From positions 1,166,653 through 1,230,652 of the forward strand of contig RPFO01000156.1 of the NCBI GenBank assembly GCA_009746045.1: 64,000 bases of DNA, given 5' to 3'. Shown here one piece after another: positions 27,775 to 39,924 of this stretch. This stretch comes from Mesostigma viride. Taxonomy: Eukaryota > Streptophyta > Mesostigmatophyceae > Mesostigmatales > Mesostigmataceae. The position numbers and the translations under genes are program-made. The stretch's first letter is position 1. Every line of letters starts with the position of its first letter. The notes below the pieces were generated by a model. The model saw only the letters and a list, made by a program, of their open reading frames with translations. It did no database searches and had not been told where the DNA came from.

Positions 27775-30700
27775 TCAGGAGGTCGCCGTCGGCACGAGCC
27801 CAAACGGCGGCGCATTGTCGGGCTGCACCTGCAGCACGACCACGTCACCTGCCGGGCTGGCCACGAGGTGCCCGCTCCCCTCCTTGCCCGGCTGGTAGTC
27901 GCTGCTGTCCCTGCTCACCAGGTTGCTGCTGTCGTCCTTGTCATTGTCTGACAAGCTCACGTCCGACGCCCTGGTATCCCGGCGCTGCTGATGGCGCTGC
28001 ATCTCCGCGCGCACGCCCTCGGGAAGGAAATCCAGGCTGGCCTCAAGCCAGTACGTCGTCGTCTCGCCCTTGCCCTTGAGCATGACTTTGCCCCGGCGGA
28101 CCGTGCGCAGGCTCGGGTCCTGCCGGCGGAGCGCGACCGCCGCCGCCTGCGACAGGTGGACGCAGTCAGGCTGCGAGGACGTCTCGATGCGGCTCGTCAT
28201 GTTGACAGTGTCGCCAAACAGGCAGTAGCGGGGGTTGAGCGTGCCGACGACTGAGGCGACCACGGGGCCCGTGTGGACGCCCGTGCGGATGTGGATGGTG
28301 CCCATGGAGGGGTCATCCAGCTTGACCGCCACCGTGTTGGCCACCTGCCGAGAATGGGAAAGGGTCAGGCAGTGGGACAAGGGGTATCCAACCAGAAGCC
28401 TCCGTCAGTCTATCCGTCAGTGGGGGAATGGATTGATTGAACGTGCAGCAGCGGGGATGGATAGGAAAACATGGAACAATTTGGGAGAGGCAGCTATATA
28501 AATACTACAATCACACAGGCTACATTAGGCACAGGGCCATGGGAACAGATACTCAAACATGATCGCACCCCAAGACCATGTACAGCAAAACAGGGACAGC
28601 GATCACAACACGCGAGATAGCGGTACCTACGTGAGCTGCTCGTTGTGTATAGGGATTGAAGGTTTCTTTCTTGGTGCCTCCGTGACGCAGCCACGTGCAT
28701 AAATACTTAACTAAGCAAGCTCTGAAGTGAAGGCGGGTCCTAACCTCGCTACCACATCTTTCATTAGCAGAAGCGCTAACCAGCCCCTAACAGCCCTATG
28801 CTCGCTCCCACATCTTTTATTAGCAGAAGCGCTAACCAGCCCCTAACAGCCCTAGGCTTGCTACCACATCTTTTATTAGCAGAAGCGCTAACGAGCCCCT
28901 AACAGCCCCAGAGCTTTGTGTAGCATCGCAGATACAAACGGACAGTGTTTCTACTTCCCCTTCCCTCCCTCCCTCCCCCCAGGGCGCCTCTCCCCCCCCC
29001 CTTCAAATACACCTCATGCCCTCCCTCCCTCTCAGGCCCCTCCACGCACCGCGATGGCGTCCTGTGCAAACCGCACTATGCGCGCCGTGTGGTCCTGGGC
29101 CTTTGGGTGCAGGTTGCCCACCACCATGTACGCGTCGCCGATCGTCTCCACCTTGAACAGGCCGTGCTTGACCGTGAGCTTGTCAAACCGTGTGTACAGC
29201 CGGTCGAGCATCTGCATGACCTCAATCGGCAGCAGCTTGGCGCTGTGCGACGTGAACCCGACGATGTCGCTGAACATTATGGTGACTGACTCGTGCCGCT
29301 CCGGGGGCACGCTCTCCCCACGGTGCAGAGCCGCGGCGACATGTGGCGGCATGATCTTGTCAATGAGCGCCTCCTGGGCGGTCAGCTTGGTCGTGAGCGT
29401 GGAGAATCGCTGCAGCCCACCCTTGGCCTCGTAGATCGAGAGCAGCTGTGCATGGATCTCTTCTGAGGTGGGCCGCCGCTGCGGCCAGGGGCTCAAGCAG
29501 TCGTACATGAGGCACTCGAGGTCGGGTGGCATCGGTGCGATCGGCTTGGGACGGACGGTCCCGTTCAGGACACCCTGGACAATATCCTTGGGGGACAGGT
29601 CCATGTACACGTCGGTGCGCGCAAAGCACTCCCAGATGGCCATCCCAAATGAATAGGAGTCACTTGCGGGGCTAGGGGGTTTCCCGGCGAGCACCTCGGG
29701 GGCGGCGTATTCGAGCGTGAAGGGCACGGTGCCCTTGCCCAGCGTGCTGTTGAGCAGGTAGAAGGGGCTCACCGACGACATCTTGAGTGACATGTGGTCG
29801 TCCAGGAAGAGCGATCTGCGGGGAGAGGAGCGTGCGGTGGTTGGTTTTCGAGGTGGGGGGGTAGCACGCAAACCATGGTGTCAAGAGGACAAACCAGGAT
29901 CGGGACACAATGGGATCCAGGCCTCGGGCAGAACGAATCGCATGGCAAATGGCACAACTAACGGCACAACAAACGGCACAACAAATAGCGAAACAAACAG
30001 CACAGCAAATGGCAGAGCTAACGGCACACCAAATGGCAGAGCTAACGGCACAGCAAATGGCAGAGCTAACGGCACAACAAACGCACAAGAAACGGCACAA
30101 GAAACGGCACAACAAATGGCACAAGAAATGGCACAGAGAATAACACAACAAACAGCACAACAAATGGCAGAACTAACGGCACAACGAATAACACAACAAA
30201 CGACACAACAAGCGGCACAACAAATGGCAGAACTGAAGGCAGAACCACAGGCACAACTTACGGAGGGTTAGCCGGCATCACAAAAACACACGTAGGGGCG
30301 ATAAGGTCACGATGGGGGGAGCGCTGGTGAACATGACAACATCAGTCCACCTTGATGCGGGCCAATTGACCCCGGGCTGCCCATGACACACGAGTGAAGG
30401 TAGACACTCATCCTGGGGGGCTGACTGACCGAATCATTCTTTCCCCCCTTCCCGACCAAGCCCCCCTTTCCCCCCCGTCCCTCTTCCCCCCCCCCCCCTC
30501 CCCTCACTCAAGAACCAGGACACCAGCTCCATGCCACCAGCCGGCACGGATTTGTCTGGGCTGAAGCATGGCATCAGGAATGGGATCGACCCCGCCGTAA
30601 CCTTGGTGGCTCGGTCCCATACCCGGCACTGCACAGGCGGAGTCGTGCCTGGTACACTGGGAGCCCACTCACTTTCTATTTTTAATCAGCAGACTACTCG

Positions 30701-33700
30701 CTGTCTACTTTTGATCCCACCGCAAAGCGCCTAGTGATGCCAGGCAGGTCGCATCAAGCCCCGTCAGGTAATGTCCAGTAGTGATGGTGATAACAAAAAA
30801 AATCAATGATGAAGATGACAAAGCAAAGGGGGGGAAAATGCAAACAGCGTTGATTCCCGGGTCACCCACGCACTTGGGGTTCAGATCGCCGAACACAACG
30901 ACGGGCCGCTGTGAGTGCAGGTACTTCATTGCGGCCGCCATCTCCAGCAACAGCGACACGACGACGCCCCCCTCTAAATCTAGCGTCTTGTTCTGGATCG
31001 CCGCGTGCAGGCTGCCACCCGTGAGTCGCTCCAGCAGCACGTACACGCTGTCCCTGGTGACTCCCCCCCCCAGCACCCGCTCAATGTTCGGGTGGTGCAT
31101 CTCCATGCCGTCGAGGATGATCTTCTGCGTCCCCTTGAGGACCGCACGCTTGAGCTCGCGGGGGAGGGGGGGGTAGTCCTCCATCGCGATTGAGCTGGAG
31201 CCGCCGTTACTGAACGCATACCGTGGCGTGTCCGGCCCGCCACCATCCACCATGGTGGGCCCCTCGGCGGCGTCCTCGCCACCCCGGGCCCCCACCCCGC
31301 TGGGCTCGCCCTCCACGCACAGGTGCACATGGACGGGCTCGTCATCAAAGAACGGCCTGGGCGCGTGGCACTTGATGACCTCGTTGAAAAACACGTGGAA
31401 GCTGGAGCGGACACGGACACAAGGACCCACGTGGGTACACCCTGGCTCGCGCCCGCTGCCCACCCCCGCCATTCCCACACCGCTGCTAACGGCCTGGAAG
31501 AGGGGATTGCTGGCATCCGACCCGAACGAGGCCAGCAGCTTCTGGGTCAGCGGTACGCGCCGGACGGTCACGTCGCTCCCCTTATAGGCGGCATCGCAGA
31601 TCACCGTGCCGCAGTCAACCGCCTTGGGCAGACCCCACCGGATCGACCCTACGTCCACCTGCCACGCCTTCTGCTTCTGGCGCACGTGCCGGAGCAGCCA
31701 GAGCCCATTCAGGATGAGCAGGAAGACGATCGTGGCCGCGAATGAGACGCCCCAGATCCAGGCCGTCTGCTTCTCCTCGTGGCGCTGGAAGTGGATCGGG
31801 GCAGGAGGGGGCGACGGGGGCGGCGGGTACACCCGACGGCTGATAGGCGGGGCCCAGGGGGGGCTCTGGGACCCGTCGCGCCACGTCAGAGGCTCCTGCA
31901 GCGTGAACGACCGCGTGCTGTAGTCCCACGTGTGTGTCACGACGGTACGCACGCGGCTCGGGGTTACGCTCCCATCCGCATTCCCCACGCTGACCAGGTT
32001 GATGATGTCGATCGAGCCAATGCGGTTGCCATCGGCGTCGTAGCTGACGTTTCCTGACGTCCCGACAAAGGACGAACCCACCATGGCCTTGTACAGGTGC
32101 GTACCGTTGAATGCGACGTTCCCAAACAGCTGGCACGTGGTCCAGTTGGAGCCCTCCATCTGCGAGATCACGTGACGGACGCCATGCGCGATCGTGTACA
32201 CGGCGTCAACCGTGAGCTGGTGGCTCACCGCGAAGACCGCAGGGGCCGCCGGGTAGAGCGTCCGGTTGGCGGTGCGGAGGATCTGTTGGAATTCAGCCGT
32301 GGCCGGCGTGTTACCGGGCCTAGAGATCATGCCGATGATACCGCTTGTCGCATTGTAGAAGGTGCCCATGCTGATGCTTGGGTGGAGACCATACGAGCGC
32401 ATCAGCACCTCCTGCGGCAACCACGGGGAAGATACAAGCGGTGATGGCGGGGGACATTAAATAAAAATTAAAATGGATGAGACAACTATACAACAAGAAG
32501 AACACGAGTTGCTGTGCGAAGCCCCAGTATCCATCAGCATGGACAACGGCAAAAACAGACAAGCCATGTGTGCGTGTATGGGGGGGGTTACCTATTCTAT
32601 TTGGGGGGGGGAGGGTATAATATTGGCAGACGGAGGGGGGGTTAACCCTTAAATGGTGTACGCTCAGTCCTAAAAAACGGACTGAGTTGCACATCTTCGC
32701 ACATATGTTTGTCTATGGCCTAAAAGCAATTTCTGGCTACCCCTTGGTACCAAGCATGCATTTACGTTGAATTTCTTTGGGGACATGCCATTGGTCCCAT
32801 ATCTATGACTTTTGGGTGCTATAAATAGCACCAACCCCTGGGGGGTACGGAAAAATGGGATTTGAGACATACATCCTGCAATATGGACCACTTATACAAA
32901 TCAGAAGGCCCTGGAACTTCAAAGGCAGTTACTTTATATCACAGGCATGCCATCAATGCATTCACAACATGGCATGCCACAGAACTGCACAAGCTAGCTA
33001 GCAAAAAGTCCAAAGTAGCTCAGTCCGTTTAATAGGACTGAGTTTTTTTTGGGGGGGGGGCTAGCACTACCGTTTTGGTTTCCTATCCCAATGTGGCATA
33101 AAACATCATAGCTGGCCACACATGCATCCTCCAACACATTTCCAGCATATAAAACAGCAGCTCATGCTATAAAATACTGTAAATCTGGTGCCATTGGGAA
33201 TAAAGCACGTGTAGAAGGCACACGCAAGGAGCTTATTACCAACGTACCCTATACGCTACAAACAACTTCAAACTACAAGGAAAAAGGAAAGAAACAAAAT
33301 TAGCAACTTGCTGATGCTTCAATGCAAGCAGATCCCAGGCATCTCTATGTCTCTAACACACAGAAAACACACAAAAAGAAGGCGGACTTGGCCAGCATGC
33401 ATGCCTAGAACTGGGCAGAAAAACATTTGCCCTGAGTTGTTAAAGCAACGGAAAGCATCGTATCATCACAATAAACATTATTACAAACGATATCTGTCGT
33501 TATACCAACATTCATGTTGTAGCATACGCTAAAAGCAGTCAAAACTCGTTCAAAATCTGGCCGAGGTAACATTACTACCCACCCATCACAAGCCTATCCA
33601 CAGAAGCAATAAAGCAACAAAAAGACACTCATAAAGCCTCGATTATAGCCCCGAGACTTGTAGCGAAACAATAAATGACACATGCGCGGTCACTGAGACA

Positions 33701-36660
33701 TGATAAAAGGCTAAAACGTACCTGGTCGAAACCGCAGATTACCTTGTTTGCGGGAGCTAGCACGCCCACCCCACGAACGTAGCCTCAATTATGTCCTGGC
33801 CGCCATTGATGATCAACTGTTCTAGGAACGACGTAACTAACTCATCCATGCGCAAAAATCCGAACTTTTCCTGCCGAGCAACAAGTAGAGCTTGCACTGT
33901 CATCGCCTGGCCGCTCACGCGATTTGCTGCGCCGCCACATAACCTCGGGACATATCTAGGCATTTGTAAATGATGCACGGCTACGCATATAGCATTTCTA
34001 AGAATTATGTAGGGATGATGCCTACAAAGTTTCAGTCGAATACGTCAAGCCATGCTCGCGCCCCAGTCAGTTGTTTGTGCCACCATAGCCGCGGACGTGC
34101 ATAATTTTTATTCACGTCGTCCTTGTTTGGCCATGGTACCCCCCCTACTTTCCTTGACCGTAGGTCCCTGTCCAGGTGTCCAAAAGTAGTAAACCAGGGG
34201 TGCACGATAATCTACAAATCTAGATCTCAAAGCTGGTCCAGACAGAATCTTAAAAAGTTTGCTAGAATCTGAGCTAGTTCTGCCACAAACTCGGTCCGTT
34301 AAATAGGACTGAGAAAAACTCAGTACTTCAAAACGGACCGAGTACCATTTAAGGGTTAAGGGGATCACCTGGCACAGGTGGCACAGGGATACGGTGATGT
34401 GGGGGGATGCCAGCACCATGTAAGGAAAAGGGTGTGCCCGTGCACAGATAACGTGTCGCTTTAAATTGGCTCTAAAATTCGCTGTGGCACCGCCAGAGCC
34501 ATGATGCGGTTGGGTTGCGCGTGCCGCCGCTAATTCGTAGAACGTGCCTTGCATATCTGTTTTCAGATTGCAGTGATGGGTTGCGTGTGCCGCCGCTGAT
34601 TCGCAGTGCCTGTTTTCTGTGTATCTGGGGCGTGCTCGTGACCTGACACTACGTGTTTGGAACTTCTCCTTCCGGTGCTGCCCATTCATGGGGCGGCCTT
34701 TTTGCGCATTATATAATACTACAGTATCAACAATACTATAGGAGTATAATGCTACAGCTTGATTGTGCAGACGCATGACCATGTGGAGCCGCTGCTGGCG
34801 TTGACAACTGGAGTCGATTGCCATTTCAGCGGGCCGTGCTGCAGTACTTGTGTCATATTAACAAGTCACCTAAATCTACTTCTTGGCTCCCTCCCTTTTT
34901 CCTGATTGCGCCCCGCCTATTCTCTGTTTCTTGTAACATTTGCTAGCCTCCTTGACTCCCCGCGGTTCCAGGCCAACACCTATGCCCACGCAGAGCAACG
35001 TGCACCCCATGCCTGACAAGGAGACCCTGATACACGTTCCGTATACCTGGACCTTAACAATCGTGAAAGTATTTTACCTTATATGTGTAAACAAAAGTGC
35101 ACAGACCGCTACCGTTCGTCTCCAATCTGCATTTCACGCGCGTCGCCTCAACAAGCGTGCATCAGCACTTGTCAGCGTGCTTCTCGACGACCCCGCCAAG
35201 TCATCCCAACCGGCGTGTTGACTATTTAAACACAAAGGGAGGGCAGGCACGAGGAAAGAAGGTAACCCGGAAGTTTATCTAGTACATGGACCAAGCTTAG
35301 AAGCATATGGAATCAGCTTACGTAGTACAGAAGCCACGCTCATGATGCACACAAACCAAGCTTATGAAGCACATGAACCAAGCTTACCCCGCGGGCGCCC
35401 AGGAAGGGCACCTGGCCGAGCAGAAACGCGACACCAAAGCAGATGAAGTTGTGCTCGGGGCCGAGGCGGCCGTCCAGGATGGCGGTGCTCATGAACGAGA
35501 CGAACTGGGGGAGCGCCGAGAAGAACACGACAGCATACAGGTCAGAGCTCAGAAACTGATGGACCGCCGCCGTGTGGTTCCCGTTCGGGCGCACAGTGAG
35601 CTGGAGGCCCACGCGGAGCGTGCGGCCTGCCAGGGTGCTCTCCTGGGCGAACGAGATGAACTGCTTCAAGTCCTGGATGGACGCGTCGGATTCCTCGACC
35701 ACCACGACGACCTCCGTCCAGCCCTTGTCGACCACAAAGTCGACCGCCGCTTTCACCGACGTGTCGGCCACCAGCGATGTCCGCATGAAGGTGGGGTAGG
35801 ACTCCTTGTTGGACAGGAGCGGGCTGTTGGCGGAGGAGGAGATCTGGGGGATGCTCCCGGCGCTCGCCACGAGCTGGATGATCTGGGACGCCTCAGAGGA
35901 GGTGCCGCCGAAGACGGTGATGAGGCCTGGGGGCACGTGGGCAGCAAGCAACCAACCCGTCAGTTCAGAGACCGTGTGAGCGACATCTCGGCGTGCCTCA
36001 CGGCGTTCCAAATTTAAAAGCAGGGAGCGCATAGATAGCATGGAGTGAGTACGGACACGGCGGCAAATCTGCACATCCGCCGCGGTCAAGCAACCAGCCC
36101 AAGGTCTCGCAAGGTGATTTCAATCAAAAGCCACCGGCTGATTTCTGTAGAAACTTTACTGCTTGTCCTCCAATCGGCAGGAAACGCGTAATATATAGCT
36201 CTACCCAGCTTATAGCAAGATGTTCCTCTCCACGCAAAGTTTGAAACACTGCAAAATAGGTAAATTGTCATACCTAATAATATCACACACGGGGCACCGA
36301 TTGATGCAAGGCTTACACCCTACCTGGTGTCGCGGCAACCTTCGTGATAGATTTGAAAATGCTTTTCCTGTCGTCGGAGGCGTAAAACCCCCAAACATTT
36401 TCCAACTGCACTCCCGGAAGGAAGGAATCGTCAGCATTGATTTGGTTGAAAGCTAGCTCCATAAGGGCGTAATGTTGCAACGTCTGCGGCGTCGTCGCAC
36501 CGGCGCCACTGAGAACTACACTTGCAACTCGAAGCACTACGCGATCTCCATTGCAGACACACGTATCATTCGTTTGTGGGCACCCCGATTCGACACCTGT
36601 TGCCAGGCCTGCAGCAACTGCGAAACACAGGAGACGGATGAGGAGCCGCGCTAAACACAT
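27775..36660 (-). CDS. Receptor guanylyl cyclase (ligand-binding domain, TM, pseudokinase, cyclase), five exons
   Basis: Exons inferred from frames and GT/AG borders: 36660-36324, 35926-35388, 32411-30874, 29815-29050 and 28344-27775; total 3750 nt, 1249 aa, all phases compatible. An upstream in-frame ATG at 36702 is possible. A signal peptide ([21 protein letters not shown]) leads into an ANF-receptor/type I periplasmic-binding domain (about 30-470), a Pro-rich stretch and a TM helix (about 510-532). A kinase-like domain (about 600-900) has DLNPKS for the DLKPEN loop and no DFG, so it is probably catalytically dead. A dimerisation linker precedes the class III cyclase: FSDIVGF (D988), E1028 in [11 protein letters not shown]1101 in RYCLFGD, N1108 and R1112. 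Glu plus Cys at the base-recognition sites indicate GTP rather than ATP. It should convert an extracellular signal into cGMP at a membrane. Exon borders are inference; the domain calls are firm. Confidence 0.9.
28744..28911. repeat. Three 56-bp tandem repeats in the last intron of the cyclase gene
   Basis: TAGCAGAAGCGCTAAC starts at 28765, 28821 and 28877; units share CCACATCTTT.ATTAGCAG and AGCCCCTAACAGCCC. The repeat lies in intron 28345-29049. Confidence 0.85.
29938..30260. repeat. Low-complexity 11-bp repeat tract in an intron of the cyclase gene
   Basis: Imperfect units such as ACGGCACAACA, AATGGCACAAG and AATGGCAGAGCT are repeated over about 320 bp on the plus strand. Frames reading Gln/Thr/Ala or Asn/Gly/Thr repeats are by-products. 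The tract lies in intron 29816-30873, close to the 5' side of the exon encoding the kinase C-lobe. Confidence 0.85.
32642..34359. mobile_element. Non-autonomous piggyBac-like element in a cyclase intron (32646-34355)
   Basis: TTAA at 32642-32645 and 34356-34359 flank an element whose ends are CCCTTAAATGGT and ACCATTTAAGGG, a perfect 12-bp inverted repeat. TTAA duplication with CCC-starting ends is the signature of piggyBac. Just inside both ends are subterminal palindromes based on CTCAGTCC/GGACTGAG (32663-32687, 33018-33043 and 34289-34346). The 1.71-kb interior has no transposase; the 238-codon minus frame at 34108-34824 crosses the element's end and shows no DDD motif. It lies in the 2976-bp second intron (32412-35387) and would be spliced out. 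Confidence 0.88.
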
Positions 36661-36890
36661 TTTGGTTTGTAAAACCGCAGGACGCTTTACGCGAGCCTGC
36701 ATGGCAAATGCCTCAATAGACAGTTGAAATGACTACCATGGCGTGCGTTTAGAGTTCGCCCCGCAACAACGAAGGCAAGCACGATATGGTCTGCTGCATA
36801 ACTGCATAGCCAGCAATTTAAGAGAAGCTGGCCTGGATGTCAGCCGCACTTTAGCAATCGTAGGCGGTACGGTCCTCCATAACGATTATT

Positions 36891-36984
36891 TTACCAATTT
36901 CATAACGGTGAGGATTGAGGAATGCCATCATTTTTTTATTTTACCAATTTCATAACGGTGAGGATTGAGGAATGCCATCATTTT
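36891..36984. repeat. Two-copy 50-bp tandem repeat next to the truncated LTR
   Basis: TTACCAATTTCATAACGGTGAGG...GCCATCATTTT begins at 36891 and again at 36941 and abuts the truncated LTR at 36985. Upstream, 36703-36890 is the 5' flank of the cyclase gene; no TATA box could be singled out. Confidence 0.85.
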
Positions 36985-37571
36985 GGCTGATACTACTGAT
37001 AGGAGCCCTCATTGGTCGTGGCCTGATCCACGTGGGGTTGTAGTTTGTTAGTTGGTACTATTGAGTCTTAAATGCTCCTTTGGGACTTCAGTGCTTACGA
37101 CAGATTCAGGATCTCATGGAAAGATTCTGCCAGGCTGTGTGTGGTGTTGTTCTGTTCTGTGTGACTAGGATGGATACGAAGATCTTGTATAGAATCCCAT
37201 GGTTCTGATTGGTTCTCTTCAGGCTAAGGTTGGAGCAAGTTCGACAAGCACGTCGATATCAAGGACGTGGGGTCGCCATTGTTGCTACGTTGGTTTTGAT
37301 TCACCATGGTATAATAAAGCTTGGCTTTGTTGTCCAATCCATAAGAGCCCCTTGGCTATAGACGTCCTTCAGTTCCACAGAGGTCGTCTATACACGAGCT
37401 TGTCTTTGTGTCTACAAGGGGTTGTGATTCCCTAAATCACGTGCTGTGGAATTTCCATCTCAACGTTGCTCGGATACGGCTTGAAGTTCTGCGACTCAGG
37501 AAAGCAACCCAGGTAAAAGATCTTTCATATTGGACTGTGGATGATGTTGATGATCATTTTTAGTCGTTACA
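36985..37571 (+). repeat. 5' LTR (truncated) of the non-autonomous LTR element
   Basis: It begins within the LTR at GGCTGATACTACTG, equivalent to 41293 of the 3' LTR, and ends TAGTCGTTACA. TATA-like GGTATAATAAAGC lies at about 37306. The missing segment of the 3' LTR includes the first copy of a 65-bp internal duplication (GATAGGA(A/G)CCCTCATTGG at 41241 and 41306), so unequal recombination between those repeats could have caused the loss. Confidence 0.88.
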
Positions 37572-37798
37572 TTGGTATCGGGGATCTCTACTTTGGTGTT
37601 TCTCTTGAAGTCGCAACCTTCCGGGTAGTACAACGTTGATCAGATGTCTGTCATCCGAGAAGATTCATAGAGTTGCGGAAAACTTACGGTGTTACAGACT
37701 GAGACACATCCTGATGTGACTGTCTTGCTCTGTAACACTAGAAGTCAGCCGTAACCGTTGTCTCTACTAGGCAGACGATCGCGACTCCATGTGGAAGT

Positions 37799-38032
37799 AT
37801 GAGTAGTTCGAAGACACAATCACCTTTACCCCCTACTAATCAAGGTTTGGGAGATCCGTCATCATCTCTGGAACCCATTGCTAGGGAAGGTGCTGAGACA
37901 ACTACTCATACTCCACGGCGTCAACTTAATTTCAATCGTACTTCTATGACTGAAGTGAGGCGGGTTACACAATCACCTTCATCCCTACGGAACCAGGTGT
38001 GGGCGACCTTCTTCTCCTTCACCTCTCCCTAG
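37799..38032 (+). CDS. Short gag-like ORF start of the non-autonomous LTR element
   Basis: ATG 37799, 228 bp after the primer site, opens 77 codons rich in Ser, Thr and Pro (TQSPLPPTNQGLGDPSSS), followed by a stop. Position and composition match the disordered N-terminus of a gag protein, but nothing diagnostic is present. From 38033 to 39924 no frame longer than about 130 codons continues it, so gag appears decayed. Confidence 0.4.
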   Translation: MSSSKTQSPLPPTNQGLGDPSSSLEPIAREGAETTTHTPRRQLNFNRTSMTEVRRVTQSPSSLRNQVWATFFSFTSP

Positions 38033-39924
38033 AAAAGGGTGTTGCATAAGCCATTATTAACGCACCACTAAGTCACCGTCCCTTTCTTTAAATTCGTGCA
38101 ATATTTCATTGACAAGCGTCCTTACTTACGGGCTTTCGGCTGGCTGGCCGCATCGTGCTGAAGTCCGACCACCGCCCTGTCTGTCGTGGCTGCTGACGCC
38201 GCAGTCTCTGCCTAGCTCCAAACATCTTTATATATCGGCATTACGCAAGTGTTGCTACGTTTCGAGCAGGGCAATGCGGAGTGTTGGGCCAGTAGCTCAG
38301 CAGGTCCGGCTCCAGAATCCTGCTAGGAGCTGTCTTTTTTCCCTGCAGGCTCTGTTTTCGGCCAGGCTGACATGGCGCTACGGGTTATGGCTGAGCCGAC
38401 GCACTGTTGCTGCCGACGGCACCTATCACCCGGTTTCCGGGTTGCGGCTGCACGCACGACCACCACCGCGACCGCCTGACGACGTCGCCGTCTAAGGTTG
38501 TTTTTTTTTCCCGGTGCTGCTTTTCTTTGACGACATTTTTACGGTGTGGCTCAGGTTACACCTCGTGTCTTTTGAGGGTGGCTCTGGATGAGCGGACAGT
38601 AGGGATTCATGGCTGCCCTTTTTACGCAAGGTTCCTTTTGCACTCACTTGACAATCTTTCAGGATCCTTTTCTTCGGTGCATGGGCAGCCTACCCTTGCT
38701 GTTTAAGGACTGTGGCACGTCCTTAATTCACGCGTCGCCAAACATTTGTTTCAGTTGTGGGGGAAACATGTCTATGGCGGGCATGGTGCATGGAGGCTAC
38801 GTTGGAGAGTACCCTGGTAGTGGACTAGTGCTGTTGGTGGCAACTGCAAGCACTCATGGTGACGAGTGCCAGCACTCCTGGTGACGACTACCAGCACTCA
38901 TGGTGGGGCCTGAGAGCACTCGTGGTGGCGACTGCAAGCACTGCATGGTGGCCGCTGGCGACTCTGGTGACTTGGGGACGCCCAAGTGACGAGTATCTGT
39001 AATGCTGGTGCCTGCTCCTGACGCAGTGCTGGGTCCTGCCTGCTGGTGGACATCAAGCCAGCCTTGTGCAGTTTGCGTGGACTGACGGGTGTCAGCAGGC
39101 CTTGGACTTGCTGCAGCAGAAGCTCACGCCAGCCCCTGTGTTAGGATTGAGCATTCTTGGAATCCACCCAGCCTGCTATGACCTGTTGGTGATCTGAGGG
39201 AGGTCCCCAGTTGGGATGGATTGGGGATTTATTATGGCTCGGTTACCTGCCACTCTGTTGTGGTGATACAGCATCTGTCCCTGACTACCTCTTCCCTTGA
39301 GAAGGGCTGGAATCTTTGGGTGTGCTGTGGTGACTAGCTTTGATGAGCCTTGGACCCTGGCAGCCCAGTTAGTTATGGGGGTTGGCTGTATAGAGGGTTA
39401 GCCTTGCTACATGACACTCTGCTTCCTGCCCTGATCAAGCAGTGAGAGTTTTCAGTATTTCGTGGCATGGATCCCTGTGGATGACCCGTTATCCCTGGGA
39501 ATGTCAGGCTTGTCTTTCACCCGTGGACTCTAGCTGAGGGAGGGTGGTGTCCCAGAACATGGAGTGGCCTCGCCTTGTTTGGCTTAGGTGCCTTGATCCT
39601 GTTTACTCCTTCTTGGATTCATGTGGACTCATTGAATCCGACGGGGATCTGAGTTGAGTGGGATGGACTCTGGTGGGAGTTTGGTTGGAATAAGCTGAGA
39701 TGACATCCAGATTTTGGTGACCAGTTTCTGAGGATGGTTGAGGGGATCTGAGCTTGGATGGCACATGGAGAGTGACTTCTGTGTTGTACCCTCGACATAT
39801 GGAGTGGTTCACCTAGGGCTTGATTCCTGGTATGATTAAGACACGTGGGTCATGTTCTGCATGCACGTCTTCGTGTACCAGACCAATAGTATATACCTGG
39901 AGGTTTCTACCTTGATGCTGCTGA
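38033..39924 (+). other. Interior of the LTR element without intact coding; includes a 28-bp minisatellite
   Basis: Only short frames are present. At about 38840-38965 there are five imperfect units of about 28 bp of the type GCACTCATGGTGACGA(C/G)TGCCA. A tRNA A-box-like TAGCTCAGCAGG at 38293 lacks the other tRNA parts. Confidence 0.5.

Noticed and set aside
29783-30271. Asn/Gly/Thr- and Gln/Thr-rich frames
   Set aside because: They are translations of an intronic low-complexity repeat.
30705-30873. C-terminal extension of the nominal kinase-region ORF
   Set aside because: It is intron read-through: the GT donor at 30873-30872 joins in phase to the exon at 29815.
34108-34824. 238-codon minus frame crossing the end of the piggyBac-like element
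   Set aside because: It spans the element border and TTAA site and has no transposase motif, so it is a chance frame.
38293-38304. tRNA A-box TAGCTCAGCAGG
   Set aside because: There is no B box (GGTTCGANNCC) downstream at tRNA distance.
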